DNA from: Candidatus Saccharimonadales bacterium
GTDB taxonomy: Bacteria > Patescibacteriota > Saccharimonadia > Saccharimonadales > UBA4665
Assembly (NCBI GenBank): GCA_036388415.1
Contig: DASVRW010000002.1
Coordinates: 124,001 to 188,000, forward strand
Direction of reading: 5' to 3'
DNA length: 64,000 bases
The notes beneath the pieces are model-generated. The model was not told the DNA's origin and did not search any database. It worked only from the letters and a program-made list of their open reading frames with translations. Positions 33,868-41,978 of the stretch are shown here, piece by piece. The stretch's first letter is position 1. Every line of letters starts with the position of its first letter. A program made the position numbers and the translations under genes.

Positions 33868-35285
33868 TATTTTGCTCCCTTTGCTGGCTTGATGGCAGCT
33901 TCGCCGGACACGCAGGTTGGGTTCAACACGACATTCAATCCTGGGTTTGTTAATAATTTTTTGTTGTCTGCGTTTGATTCGTAGGCCTTTAGCAGACCGC
34001 TGTAGCTGCCGCTGAATGAGACAGTTGGCAACGGCGTTTTAACACCTTGGTTTTGTAAGTATGATTGTACAAACGTCGTCATCGATTCGTCTATAGCGCC
34101 TTGTAGTGTAGCGCATTTTGCTGGGTCATCCAGTGTTTTCAAGAATTCTGCGATCATTTTCGCACTGAATAGTTTGATGTAGTTTTTGTTGGTGCCGGCA
34201 TTTGCATTATTAACTCCTGGCGTGGTTAATCGTGTGATGCGAGCATCCTCATTAACTATCTTCTCGTACCGGGGTGATTGGGTAATGTTGTCCTCGCCCA
34301 AAAACACGACATGCGTTTTACGATCATTGCCGACCCTAGCGGGATCGCAGACGATCAGCTTCGGGGTGGTCTCAATAGCAGTCATTCGTTCACATTCTTT
34401 ACGGTTCGGTGACTGTTTATTGGGCGGTGACTCCATTGCGGCGTTTTGCATGATTATTGCCTCGCGGTGTATGACATAGCTGCCATTCGTGTATTCTGCC
34501 AGAGTTTGAGGCTCGTTATTTTTGGTCATACCGCAGACGCTGACACTGGCTTTTGCGATTGTCCGAAGGCCAACGGGGGTAAAGGCACGGACTTTAGTAT
34601 TCGTTTCCTTGTCCAGTACGTCGAATCCTATTTCGATACGCCCGTTCGGGTCACGAAGAATCGTGCTGGCCACCGGTAGCGGCTTGATACCGCCGCCGCA
34701 GACCAGTGTATCGGTGCTCATGGTCGGATAGCTGGATTCTGTTTTGGACGCCTGTTTTGAGGTTGCACTTGATTTACCACTGAGGTCGGGAAAGCCCAGG
34801 AAGTAACCAGCTCCGCCGCCACCAACTAAAAGTACGCCAGCAACGGTACCAAGCGCAATGTATGCATTCCGGCGCCTGTGACCAGTGGATGGCGTCTCAA
34901 CAGCCGGCGGTAAAGCAGCCGGACCCATTGGATTACCTGTCGGATTTCTGAGTGGATGGCCTTGCCGTGGAGAGTACATAGGGTTTCCGAACATATCTCT
35001 TTGCTGTGCCCTGGCTTGTTGGGCAGCTTGGGCAGCATGCTGAGCGGCTTGAGCGGCCCGGTAAGAGTTCTGACGACGCCTCTCTTCTATTTCTTTCATA
35101 GCTCGCTCCGAGACTGCAATATCGCGGACTTGTGGCACCACTGGCTGTGGTGCTTGTTGAAAACCCAGAGCTGCCCTCTGATCTAATCGACTGGCAGGCT
35201 GACTTACCACTTCCCCCCAATCTATTACTTGCTCGTGCTGTTCCGGTGGCTGAGACCGTTCAGGTCTTTGTCCTTTTTTGCCCAT
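33867..35285 (-). CDS. Single-pass membrane protein with external Cys-containing domain
   Basis: 472 residues from the ATG at 35285, which has SD AAGGGA 6 nt away; the longer frame to 35450 overlaps the previous gene and is rejected. The N-terminal 170 residues are Gln/Ala/Pro rich (AAQAAQHAAQAAQQARAQQ). One helix (AYIALGTVAGVLLVGGGGAG) precedes a domain of about 270 residues with six or more Cys. Near its end, KCATLQGAIDESMTTF parallels QCAPLQWKLEQKAII in the 36168-37277 product, so the two external domains appear related. Confidence 0.8.
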   Translation of the reverse strand: MGKKGQRPERSQPPEQHEQVIDWGEVVSQPASRLDQRAALGFQQAPQPVVPQVRDIAVSERAMKEIEERRRQNSYRAAQAAQHAAQAAQQARAQQRDMFGNPMYSPRQGHPLRNPTGNPMGPAALPPAVETPSTGHRRRNAYIALGTVAGVLLVGGGGAGYFLGFPDLSGKSSATSKQASKTESSYPTMSTDTLVCGGGIKPLPVASTILRDPNGRIEIGFDVLDKETNTKVRAFTPVGLRTIAKASVSVCGMTKNNEPQTLAEYTNGSYVIHREAIIMQNAAMESPPNKQSPNRKECERMTAIETTPKLIVCDPARVGNDRKTHVVFLGEDNITQSPRYEKIVNEDARITRLTTPGVNNANAGTNKNYIKLFSAKMIAEFLKTLDDPAKCATLQGAIDESMTTFVQSYLQNQGVKTPLPTVSFSGSYSGLLKAYESNADNKKLLTNPGLNVVLNPTCVSGEAAIKPAKGAK

Positions 35286-35286
35286 G

Positions 35287-36171
35287 TTAATTCCCTTGAT
35301 TGTGATTAGTTTTTCGGACAAATATTTGTTCCAGATGTTCGCCAATGAACGGTATGCTTTTGGTGCTCTGCTTGCCTTGCTCACTCCAATATGAAGGAAT
35401 CTCATCGTCGCCAGACATAAGTCTAAAAGCCCATGTTTCGGTCGGTTCAATAACAGTTTTTTCGATTTGGGCGCATATGGCTACAGCGGCGACCAGATAA
35501 GCGGTTGGCTTTCCTACAAAACGCCATAGCTTATTCCCTTTGTCACTACTGTCTTTGGGTGGTTTTTTGCCTGCTGCTGTAGACGCCTGAGGATTGTCGA
35601 CTGCGGAAGTATTCGGTAGTTCTGGCTGCATGTCTGGCTGTGTATTGCCTGTTAGCGCCGGAGGTCCCTGGTAATGTGCGGCCTGCTCGAAGTTTGCATC
35701 AGCGTGGTACTCTTGCGGATAATAGCTTGCAGGGTCGACATAAGCATCAGTCGCTCTGTCGGCGGGATTATTTCCAAATGCACCCCGTAGGGCATTATCT
35801 AATATTTGTCCTGCTACATGTGCATCTTCTGGACGTGCTAGCCATCCGATGTTGATCCGTAATTCGATATTTCGCTCGATGCGCCCGGTAGCATCTGGCA
35901 CTGGCCCCTGATCGTATTGCGGTGGTACGGGCTGTGCATAGCCCGCTGTCTCAGCCGAATGGTCAACTAAGTCTAAGTGAGCAAGCTCTTCCTGGGTTAA
36001 TTCCCTAAAAGAGTTATCCGGGTAGCGTTCAACAAGCCCGTAACCTGGTTCGTAGTCAACATGCGTCTCTGTCATCTCGCTGCGCACCGACTCATCGACC
36101 GGCGGCTGGGGCGGCAGGTTGGTGATTGTCTGAACCTCTTCAATAGGTCGTCGGCGTCCTATAAATTTCAC
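35287..36171 (-). CDS. Acidic protein with one C-terminal membrane helix, unknown
   Basis: 294 residues from a GTG at 36171 that overlaps the preceding stop by 4 bp (GTGA); a GTG at 36204 is possible. A long acidic, Pro/Gln/Tyr-rich cytoplasmic region is followed by one helix (TAYLVAAVAICAQIEKTVI) and a roughly 45-residue external tail. A possible SD (GGATGGAG) lies about 10 nt upstream. The stop is one base before the next ATG, so the genes are tightly coupled. Confidence 0.75.
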   Translation of the reverse strand: MKFIGRRRPIEEVQTITNLPPQPPVDESVRSEMTETHVDYEPGYGLVERYPDNSFRELTQEELAHLDLVDHSAETAGYAQPVPPQYDQGPVPDATGRIERNIELRINIGWLARPEDAHVAGQILDNALRGAFGNNPADRATDAYVDPASYYPQEYHADANFEQAAHYQGPPALTGNTQPDMQPELPNTSAVDNPQASTAAGKKPPKDSSDKGNKLWRFVGKPTAYLVAAVAICAQIEKTVIEPTETWAFRLMSGDDEIPSYWSEQGKQSTKSIPFIGEHLEQIFVRKTNHNQGN

Positions 36172-37277
36172 GGCTGCAACGCTCCATCCTTTGGTGCCTG
36201 ACACTTAACTCCTGATGCTTTCATTATTATATCTGCGCCAGAAGGTGCGCTGAGTAATACGCCGCGTGCTTTGAGGTCATCTATCGCTGAACGGGTGTAG
36301 TCCGGAGGAGCGGTCGTCGGTTTGTTATCGTCACCGACAAATTCTACGAAAACGTTTTCTTCCTTCCAGCCTTTATCGACACTGGCAGCAACAATCGACT
36401 GTATAATAGCTTTTTGCTCTAGTTTCCACTGCAACGGTGCGCACTGCTTCTGAACTGCTTCAAGCGTATCAAATCGTAGTCGTTGCTGGATGACGGCGTC
36501 GTTCTCTAACAATCCTAGGAGTTTTTGCGGGTCAAGCTTTTGGCAGATATCGGGCTTCTTGCCTAAGGTGCTAAGATGGCAGGCTGCCTGGATCGGGGCT
36601 CCTGCTACGCCGGTTATCCCTTCTAAGAACATTGTCAGCTCATGGCTGGCGTTGACCTTTTCTATCCGAGCGTCCGCTTCTGGAAATTGTGCATTCGAGA
36701 TGAGTGCACTATTCTCCGGCCCTATCGGAAAGGTGATAATTTGTTTTTCAACGCCGTTTTCGGTTATAACTTTTGTCGTTACAGTTCCAGCATCAGGATT
36801 AGAATTGAGCTTGCCCGAACCACTGAATATAAGTACCTTGCTCCTTGGATCAGACATCGTGCCGTCTGCCATCTTTTGTGGCTCACCAACGTTCACGAAC
36901 TGAGCGCCGTTGCCCGTGCCAGGTACGTTGATTTTATCGAGTAAGCGCATTTTGGTATCAATCCTGCCTTCTACCGCGTAGACGGTGCTCGAATTGAGGT
37001 CTAGCTGAACGCTACTGATATCAATTGCTTCAACGGATAGTTTCTCATAGCCGGCATTTTGTTTCAGGCGATAGTTAAAACCGGCAACGCCAGCTACGAC
37101 TGTGCCGGTAACTCCGACTACGAGGCAGGTAGCAGTTATTCCAAGCCCCATTCCAACAAGCGTCCTAGCTCGTATCGAGCCTTCATCGCCATGTAATAAC
37201 CTGTCAGAAATAGCTCCTGATTCATGAGCTATTTCATCGACTGGAGTGACGAAACGAGTCTGGCTGTGTTCTGACAT
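36168..37277 (-). CDS. Single-pass membrane protein, first gene of the envelope operon
   Basis: 369 residues. A cytoplasmic N-terminus of about 40 residues, one helix (LGITATCLVVGVTGTVVAGVAG) and an external alpha/beta domain (VQLDLNSSTVYAVEGRIDTK...) follow. The helical C-terminal part contains QCAPLQWKLEQKAII, shared with the 33867-35285 product. The overall layout recalls DUF4230-like anchored proteins, but this is a weak impression. An SD (AAGGTG) is 8 nt before the ATG. Confidence 0.8.
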   Translation of the reverse strand: MSEHSQTRFVTPVDEIAHESGAISDRLLHGDEGSIRARTLVGMGLGITATCLVVGVTGTVVAGVAGFNYRLKQNAGYEKLSVEAIDISSVQLDLNSSTVYAVEGRIDTKMRLLDKINVPGTGNGAQFVNVGEPQKMADGTMSDPRSKVLIFSGSGKLNSNPDAGTVTTKVITENGVEKQIITFPIGPENSALISNAQFPEADARIEKVNASHELTMFLEGITGVAGAPIQAACHLSTLGKKPDICQKLDPQKLLGLLENDAVIQQRLRFDTLEAVQKQCAPLQWKLEQKAIIQSIVAASVDKGWKEENVFVEFVGDDNKPTTAPPDYTRSAIDDLKARGVLLSAPSGADIIMKASGVKCQAPKDGALQP

Positions 37278-37551
37278 TGTATTGCACCTTTATATTTACC
37301 AATAAAATCAAAGAGACTAAGCTCTATACTACTTTTCAATCTGTGAGGCAACTGTCTGTTAGAGTTGAGCGTTAGCGGCGAGGCGCGTCCGCAAGCTGTA
37401 ATAGCCAGGTGTCTATCATGCATCTGCGGGCTCGATCGCCACGTAGGTTGCATGACCGATAGGTACGATAGTTCATGCCTATTGGTCATACAGCTCGGGA
37501 AAATTTCGAGAAGTACTTTGGACTATAATACAGCCTTGACATGAAGTCAAC
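37278..37551 (-). promoter_or_regulatory. Operon promoter and roughly 240-nt 5' leader
   Basis: On the minus strand TTGACT (37551-37546), 17 bp, then TATAGT (37528-37523) form a promoter whose -35 lies within the inverted repeat TTGAC-TTCAT-GTCAA, a candidate operator. The transcript would have a leader of about 240 nt before the ATG at 37277. Within it, ATGACCGATAGG and CCTATTGGTCAT (about 37451-37488) pair with one mismatch around a 14-nt loop. Confidence 0.55.
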
Positions 37552-37667
37552 AGTTAATTCAGTATTTTGGTGTTTCGTCAATTAACTTTCTTGGTGAACT
37601 CTTCAAAATAATAAGTTAAGGTGTAAATTCGACAATGCAATAGGTGTGGGGATCCGCATAGATGCGG

Positions 37668-37715
37668 TGGTGGGGACGGCGTCGCCAACTAGCAGCGACA
37701 CCGCCCCCGCTGACA
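37668..37715 (-). terminator. Strong GC-rich hairpin downstream of the 37743-38756 gene
   Basis: GGGGACGGCGTCGC and GCGACACCGCCCC pair with two mismatches around a 9-nt loop. It sits about 30 nt after the stop of the minus-strand gene. No clear T run follows, so it may be a partial terminator or RNA stabiliser. Nothing coding is recognised in 37552-37742 besides this hairpin. Confidence 0.45.
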
Positions 37716-37742
37716 CCACATGTGCTGTGCAGACGTGCCGAC

Positions 37743-38756
37743 TCAGTCGCCTCCGGTGCCGAACCTGGCATCGAACTCGTCCCGGTCGAACGATGGAGCT
37801 GCGCTGGTTTCGAAACTGCCGTCCTCGTCCCATGCGAATGCCTGGGGACTCTCCTGGACGGTGCCGACGTGGACCTGCTCGTCGTGCTGTGGCGGTAGAG
37901 CTGCCGGCGGTGAGTACGCTTGGGTTGCCGGAGGCAGGTGCTGCTGTGCTGCTGGCTGCGGCACGGCTCTGGTTGCGTTGGCACCGATGGCTGAGGCCTG
38001 AACGAAGACTTCTTCCATCTGCTGGTGCTTTGCGGCCATTTCCTGCTCGCCAGCTGCCTTCGTGACCACAGCTAGACCCAGGGAGACCTTGAGCTCACCG
38101 CCTACTTGGCTGACCTCGACGAGCCGCTCGCCGAGCTGGTTGTTGAGCTGGATGCCTTGCTGCTGCAGGGCGTCCACCATCACAAGACGCTCGTAGAGGT
38201 CTTCCTCCTTGCGCGCCCACTCGGCTTGCTTGGCCTGTTCCAGCTTGTTGTGCTCGGCCATCTCGAACAGTCCAGGCAGTACCATCAGGATGGATACCGA
38301 CAGCAGGAGAGCCGTCAGATCTCCACCGATAACGGTGAAGTAGCCGTAGACGACTGCTACCATGCAGGCCAGCAGTCCGTAGACTACCAGCTGCGCCGAG
38401 CCAGTTCCCTTGCGGAACTGTCCCTGCACGTAGGCCAGGAGGGCGAACAACAGGAAGGCACAAGGCAGCGCCTTTGGTTGGCCCATCATGGCGCCGGCGA
38501 GACCATCGTGGATCCAGAGCATCGCGAGAACGATGAGGAATCCGATGGCGCCGTCGATGCGGTTGAAGTAGATCAGCGTCCTGCCGGTGTACTTCTTGCC
38601 GTGCGCGTAGGTGCGCAGGGCACGGGTGCCGAGACGCTGTGACAGCGGAGGCTTCGAACTGCCGAACGGCTCGACTGGCTTGGGGCGTCGAGGCTGGGAA
38701 GCCTTCTTGGCCTCGCCAGACTTACGTCCGAGCTTGGGCGTCGTGATACCGAACAT
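37743..38756 (-). CDS. Membrane plus coiled-coil protein with foreign-looking codon use
   Basis: 337 residues from the ATG at 38756, which has a strong SD (GAGGAGA). A basic N-terminus (KKASQPRRPKP) is followed by three or four helices at about residues 65-175 (GAIGFLIVLAMLWIHDGLAG; LPCAFLLFALLAYV; LVVYGLLACMVAVVYGYF; ALLLSVSILMVLPGL), a coiled coil (MAEHNKLEQAKQAEWARKEE...) and an acidic Pro-rich tail. Codons favour GAG, AAG and CTG, and sampled GC (about 60%) is higher than in neighbours, suggesting recent transfer or special selection. No family is recognised. Confidence 0.75.
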   Translation of the reverse strand: MFGITTPKLGRKSGEAKKASQPRRPKPVEPFGSSKPPLSQRLGTRALRTYAHGKKYTGRTLIYFNRIDGAIGFLIVLAMLWIHDGLAGAMMGQPKALPCAFLLFALLAYVQGQFRKGTGSAQLVVYGLLACMVAVVYGYFTVIGGDLTALLLSVSILMVLPGLFEMAEHNKLEQAKQAEWARKEEDLYERLVMVDALQQQGIQLNNQLGERLVEVSQVGGELKVSLGLAVVTKAAGEQEMAAKHQQMEEVFVQASAIGANATRAVPQPAAQQHLPPATQAYSPPAALPPQHDEQVHVGTVQESPQAFAWDEDGSFETSAAPSFDRDEFDARFGTGGD

Positions 38757-38951
38757 AGGATCTCTCCTCGTGTATTGCATTGTCGAAGAACGGCAACTGC
38801 AGTCCGTCAGCAATGCGGATGTGTGTGGCAATGCGAGTACTACAATTACTGCATGCAGGTTACACTTCTTTCCGCGCAAAAGTCAATATTATTATCGAGT
38901 ATAGTAATTAAAGTATCGTATTAATAGTCATATGCACCATAGATACGATAA

Positions 38952-39959
38952 TCACCCTTCCAATATCTGCAACACGCAACGTTCCTCGGGGCTCAGATAC
39001 TGAGCCCCTTTTGCGTGCTTCATCGATTCGACGGTTCGGCGGACGGTGCGCAGGTCATCACCCTCCATGTAGCGCTGGATAATGCGCGGATCGATGTAGC
39101 TGCTGCGCGCGACTGCCGGTGTGTTGCCAAGCTTCCGAGCGACTTTGCGTGCGCAGGCGGTAATTGTCCTCTTGCGCTCCCGCTCCGACGCAGCCCGTTC
39201 AGCTTGTACGAGTTCGGCGCTGGCGATGAGCGTCCCGGCCCAGGTGCGGAAATCTTTGGCACTAAACTCTTCTCCCATGATTGATTTGATGTAGGCGTTC
39301 ACGTCCGAACTTTTGACATCGTGGAGTTTATCGTTCTCGTCATAGTATTTGAATACTTCATAGCCTGGCAGTTCGTCGAGCTGACGGACAATGCGGGCCA
39401 GCGTCCGGTCTTCAATCTTTTTGATGTGATGTTTCCCGCTCTTTCCAATGAAATCAAATGTTATGGTACTGCCTTCAACTGTTGTATGTTTGCTGCGCAG
39501 TGTCGTCAGGCCGTAGCTCTGATTGTCTTTGGCGTAGGTGTCATTGCCAACGCGGATGTATGTCTGGTCCATGATACTGATAATGGTCGCCATAACCTTT
39601 TGGTAACCGAGTCCGGTGCGCGCCAAATCTTTGTCGACAATCTGGCGCATTTTTGGCAAAGCTCGCGCAAACCGCAGCACGCGTTCGAATTTTGCCTCTT
39701 CCTGGCGGGCCCGGAATGATGGATGGTAGATATATTGCAGTCGGCCAGCTGTATCGGTGCCTGTTGCTAGGATTTTGGCCTGTCTGTCACCGGCTATACG
39801 GACATCTTCCCATGCCGGTGGTATTCCCAATGATTTGCAGTAAGCTACAGTCGTTTTGTCGGTGATCGGCTCGCCAGATTCATCGAAGAATCGGAATGCC
39901 TTCGTTCCGCGCCGCACTATCCATGATTGTTTTAGCTTGCGCCTGGTGTCTGCTGTCAT
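38952..39959 (-). CDS. DNA topoisomerase IB (poxvirus-like)
   Basis: 335 residues from the second ATG (39959); an ATG six codons upstream is possible. It relaxes supercoils through a 3'-phosphotyrosine. The N-terminal clamp (IPPAWEDVRI), the core with catalytic basic residues (GNDTYAKDNQSYGLTTLRSK; GKSGKHHIKK; KDFRTWAGT) and the nucleophile Tyr in SSYIDPRII near residue 288 are all present. Poxvirus-type TopIB occurs patchily in bacteria. It is single and monocistronic here. Confidence 0.94.
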   Translation of the reverse strand: MTADTRRKLKQSWIVRRGTKAFRFFDESGEPITDKTTVAYCKSLGIPPAWEDVRIAGDRQAKILATGTDTAGRLQYIYHPSFRARQEEAKFERVLRFARALPKMRQIVDKDLARTGLGYQKVMATIISIMDQTYIRVGNDTYAKDNQSYGLTTLRSKHTTVEGSTITFDFIGKSGKHHIKKIEDRTLARIVRQLDELPGYEVFKYYDENDKLHDVKSSDVNAYIKSIMGEEFSAKDFRTWAGTLIASAELVQAERAASERERKRTITACARKVARKLGNTPAVARSSYIDPRIIQRYMEGDDLRTVRRTVESMKHAKGAQYLSPEERCVLQILEG

Positions 39960-40075
39960 AGTACAAGCATGCGGCATTGCCGGTAACTCAGCAGTAAGTT
40001 ATTTGATATTTGATACCCATTCTTTGCTTCGTCAACGCCATATTTTGTTCTAAGCGAAATTTCAGCATCTTTTGC

Positions 40076-40081
40076 TATAAT
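40076..40081 (+). promoter_or_regulatory. Extended -10 for the LCP gene
   Basis: A perfect TATAAT preceded by TGC (extended -10), 66 bp before the ATG at 40148. No good -35 is seen. Confidence 0.5.
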
Positions 40082-40147
40082 TGTCCATTGTGCGCTCAGT
40101 TAAGTACCTATTTGATAGTACTTGAGGCATAATAAGAGATAAGCTTT

Positions 40148-41410
40148 ATGAATCCGCAAAAAAACAGTAATTATCAATCGACTGAGCACGATATATTGCC
40201 TGCCCCGCAGCAAGTCCATCGCACGGCAACCGGCGCCGAGGCTGCTTTTCCGCCCCTTGGCACAACGCTGTCCAGCTATGCGCCAAATGCCTACGGTGAC
40301 GCGAGCCGGTCACAGTCTGCAGTTGCTCAGGAAGCCCCAAAGCGCAACTGGAAGAAAATAATAAAGCGAACGTTTATCGTTCTTTTTATTGTTGCGCTGC
40401 TCGCTGGCGGCTATGTTGGATCAAAAGTCCTTATGAATGCCGGCAAATCTCTTGGCGGCAACTTGTTCGGGCTGTTGCAGACAGACAAGCTCAAAGGCGA
40501 AGATACTGGCCGGGTAAATATATTGCTGGCTGGTAATTCGGCTGATGATGTCGGTCATTCCGGCGGTGACCTGACTGATTCAATTATGATTGTCAGTATC
40601 GATACCAAAAACAACACGGCGTTTATGCTGAGCGTGCCGCGTGACCTCTGGGTGGCTATACCGGATCATGGGTACGGCAAAATCAACTCAGCATATGTAT
40701 TTGGTAAGGCTGATAATTTTAGCGAGCCCGACTACCCTGCTGGCGGCATGGGACTGCTGGAAAAGATTATTGAACGTGATTTTGAAATAGACATTAATTA
40801 TTATGCGCTCGTCAATTACACGGCGCTTCGTGATGCCGTCAATTCGGTCGGCGGGATTGACGTCACTATTGCCAGTACTGATCCGCGCGGACTGTACGAC
40901 CCGAGCCGTGACTACAGTAAGCCGACTCGGGCACCGCTCGTGAAGCTCACGAACGGCGTGCATAGCCTGGACGGCCAGGAAGCACTGAACCTTGCCCGCG
41001 CCCGCGGTGACGCCTACGGTGCTTACGGCTATAATGCAGACTACACGCGTACTGCCAACCAGCGTTTGATGCTGACTGCCCTCAAAGACAAGGCAACCAG
41101 CGCCGGGGTCACCTCCAACCCGATTAAAATCGGCAGTTTGCTCGACAGCTTCGGCAATAATGTTCTGACGGATTTTCAAACCAATGAGGTCCGCCGCCTG
41201 GCGAGCATCTCCAAGGCTATACCCAGCGCCAGTATCAAATCGGCCAGCCTGAACGACGTTAACGGCAAAAACCTGCTTACCAGCTACCGCTCAGCAAACG
41301 GCCAGTCGGCGCTGATACCAGCGACAGGCGTCGATGATTACACCGATATTACCGCGTACCTCACCACTCTTATGACGCCGCCCGCCCCGGCTACTCCAGC
41401 CCAGCAGTAA
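40148..41410 (+). CDS. LytR-CpsA-Psr (LCP) family glycopolymer transferase
   Basis: 420 residues. A cytoplasmic Pro/Ala-rich N-terminus, a single helix (TFIVLFIVALLAGGYVG) and an external LCP domain follow. The domain includes VNILLAGNSADD, GGDLTDSIMIVSID, AFMLSVPRDLWVAIP (the Arg cluster binding polyprenyl pyrophosphate), GKINSAYVFG, VGGIDV and EALNLARARG. LCP enzymes attach teichoic-acid-like polymers or polysaccharides from a lipid carrier to peptidoglycan or proteins, in keeping with a Gram-positive-type wall. The Pro/Ala tail after the domain is short. Confidence 0.93.
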   Translation: MNPQKNSNYQSTEHDILPAPQQVHRTATGAEAAFPPLGTTLSSYAPNAYGDASRSQSAVAQEAPKRNWKKIIKRTFIVLFIVALLAGGYVGSKVLMNAGKSLGGNLFGLLQTDKLKGEDTGRVNILLAGNSADDVGHSGGDLTDSIMIVSIDTKNNTAFMLSVPRDLWVAIPDHGYGKINSAYVFGKADNFSEPDYPAGGMGLLEKIIERDFEIDINYYALVNYTALRDAVNSVGGIDVTIASTDPRGLYDPSRDYSKPTRAPLVKLTNGVHSLDGQEALNLARARGDAYGAYGYNADYTRTANQRLMLTALKDKATSAGVTSNPIKIGSLLDSFGNNVLTDFQTNEVRRLASISKAIPSASIKSASLNDVNGKNLLTSYRSANGQSALIPATGVDDYTDITAYLTTLMTPPAPATPAQQ

Positions 41411-41469
41411 CATGCGCCGTATGCAGCATGTGCGGTTTAGTAATTTCTAAAGCATTTTTTAAGATTCAG

Positions 41470-41573
41470 TGGTTATGCTGTGAATGTTGGCTCACCGGCT
41501 AACACCACAAGCGAGCGTGTACGCCAGATATGCCCCGACATATTGTCAAACGGGCGCGTGACGCTCATAACCA
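41470..41573 (+). other. Structured leader candidate upstream of winged-helix gene
   Basis: An 8-bp perfect closing helix (TGGTTATG 41470-41477 with CATAACCA 41566-41573) encloses at least two local hairpins: GTTGGC-TCACCG-GCTAAC (41486-41503) and GCCC-GACA-TAT-TGTC-GGGC (41532-41555, with an internal loop). It ends 30 nt before the start of the regulator gene. It could be an attenuator, a riboswitch-like leader or a protein-binding site. Confidence 0.4.
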
Positions 41574-41603
41574 AAAGACGAAACATAACAGAAGGAGAAA
41601 TGT

Positions 41604-41882
41604 ATGCAGCACATTGAATTACCGAGAGACTACGCATTAGTATTACAGACTGTTCATGAAAATGGTGAAGAAGATTTTGCAAATTTAGCCGAAACGCTCC
41701 GCTTTGACCGCCAGCGTTTAGCGCATATTATCGAGGCATTGCGCCACAAAGGACTGATATATCTCAACCGTTCGACCCGCAGCAGTAGTGACGCCTGGAT
41801 ACGGCTGAGCGCCAAAGGCCGCAAATGTATGACAAACATCTGGCCTGAATCGACGATGAACGGCGCCGCTTACAGCTACTAG
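41604..41882 (+). CDS. Small winged-helix DNA-binding protein
   Basis: 92 residues. Helices DYALVLQTV, FANLAETLRFDRQRLAHIIE (helix-turn-helix) and the wing HKGLIYLNRSTRSSSDAWIRL resemble the MarR/wHTH fold in its shortest form, without the dimerisation helices of full MarR proteins. A strong SD (GAAGGAG) precedes the ATG. The structured leader upstream and the terminator downstream make it a self-contained regulatory unit. Targets are unknown. Confidence 0.7.
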   Translation: MQHIELPRDYALVLQTVHENGEEDFANLAETLRFDRQRLAHIIEALRHKGLIYLNRSTRSSSDAWIRLSAKGRKCMTNIWPESTMNGAAYSY

Positions 41883-41907
41883 ACTCATTACAGCCCTAGG
41901 TGACAGT

Positions 41908-41961
41908 GCGGTTCGGGTATACCGGAGGCGAACGTCCCGCGTATCACCCGAACCGCTTTAT
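41908..41961 (+). terminator. Terminator after the winged-helix gene
   Basis: GCGGTTCGGGT (41908-41918) and ACCCGAACCGC (41946-41956) form a perfect 11-bp stem followed by TTTATT. The 27-nt loop is large but the stem is strong. Confidence 0.6.
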
Positions 41962-41970
41962 TGCTATAAT
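41962..41970 (+). promoter_or_regulatory. Extended -10 of the His-rich membrane protein
   Basis: TGCTATAAT is a perfect extended -10 placed directly after the terminator. The ATG follows 8 nt later, so the message is likely leaderless. Confidence 0.65.
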
Positions 41971-41978
41971 GACACTAT

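Noticed and set aside
35286-35450. Longer N-terminus of the 33867-35285 protein
   Set aside because: It overlaps the end of the upstream gene. The ATG at 35285 has a correctly spaced SD and the protein there begins with a typical polar start.
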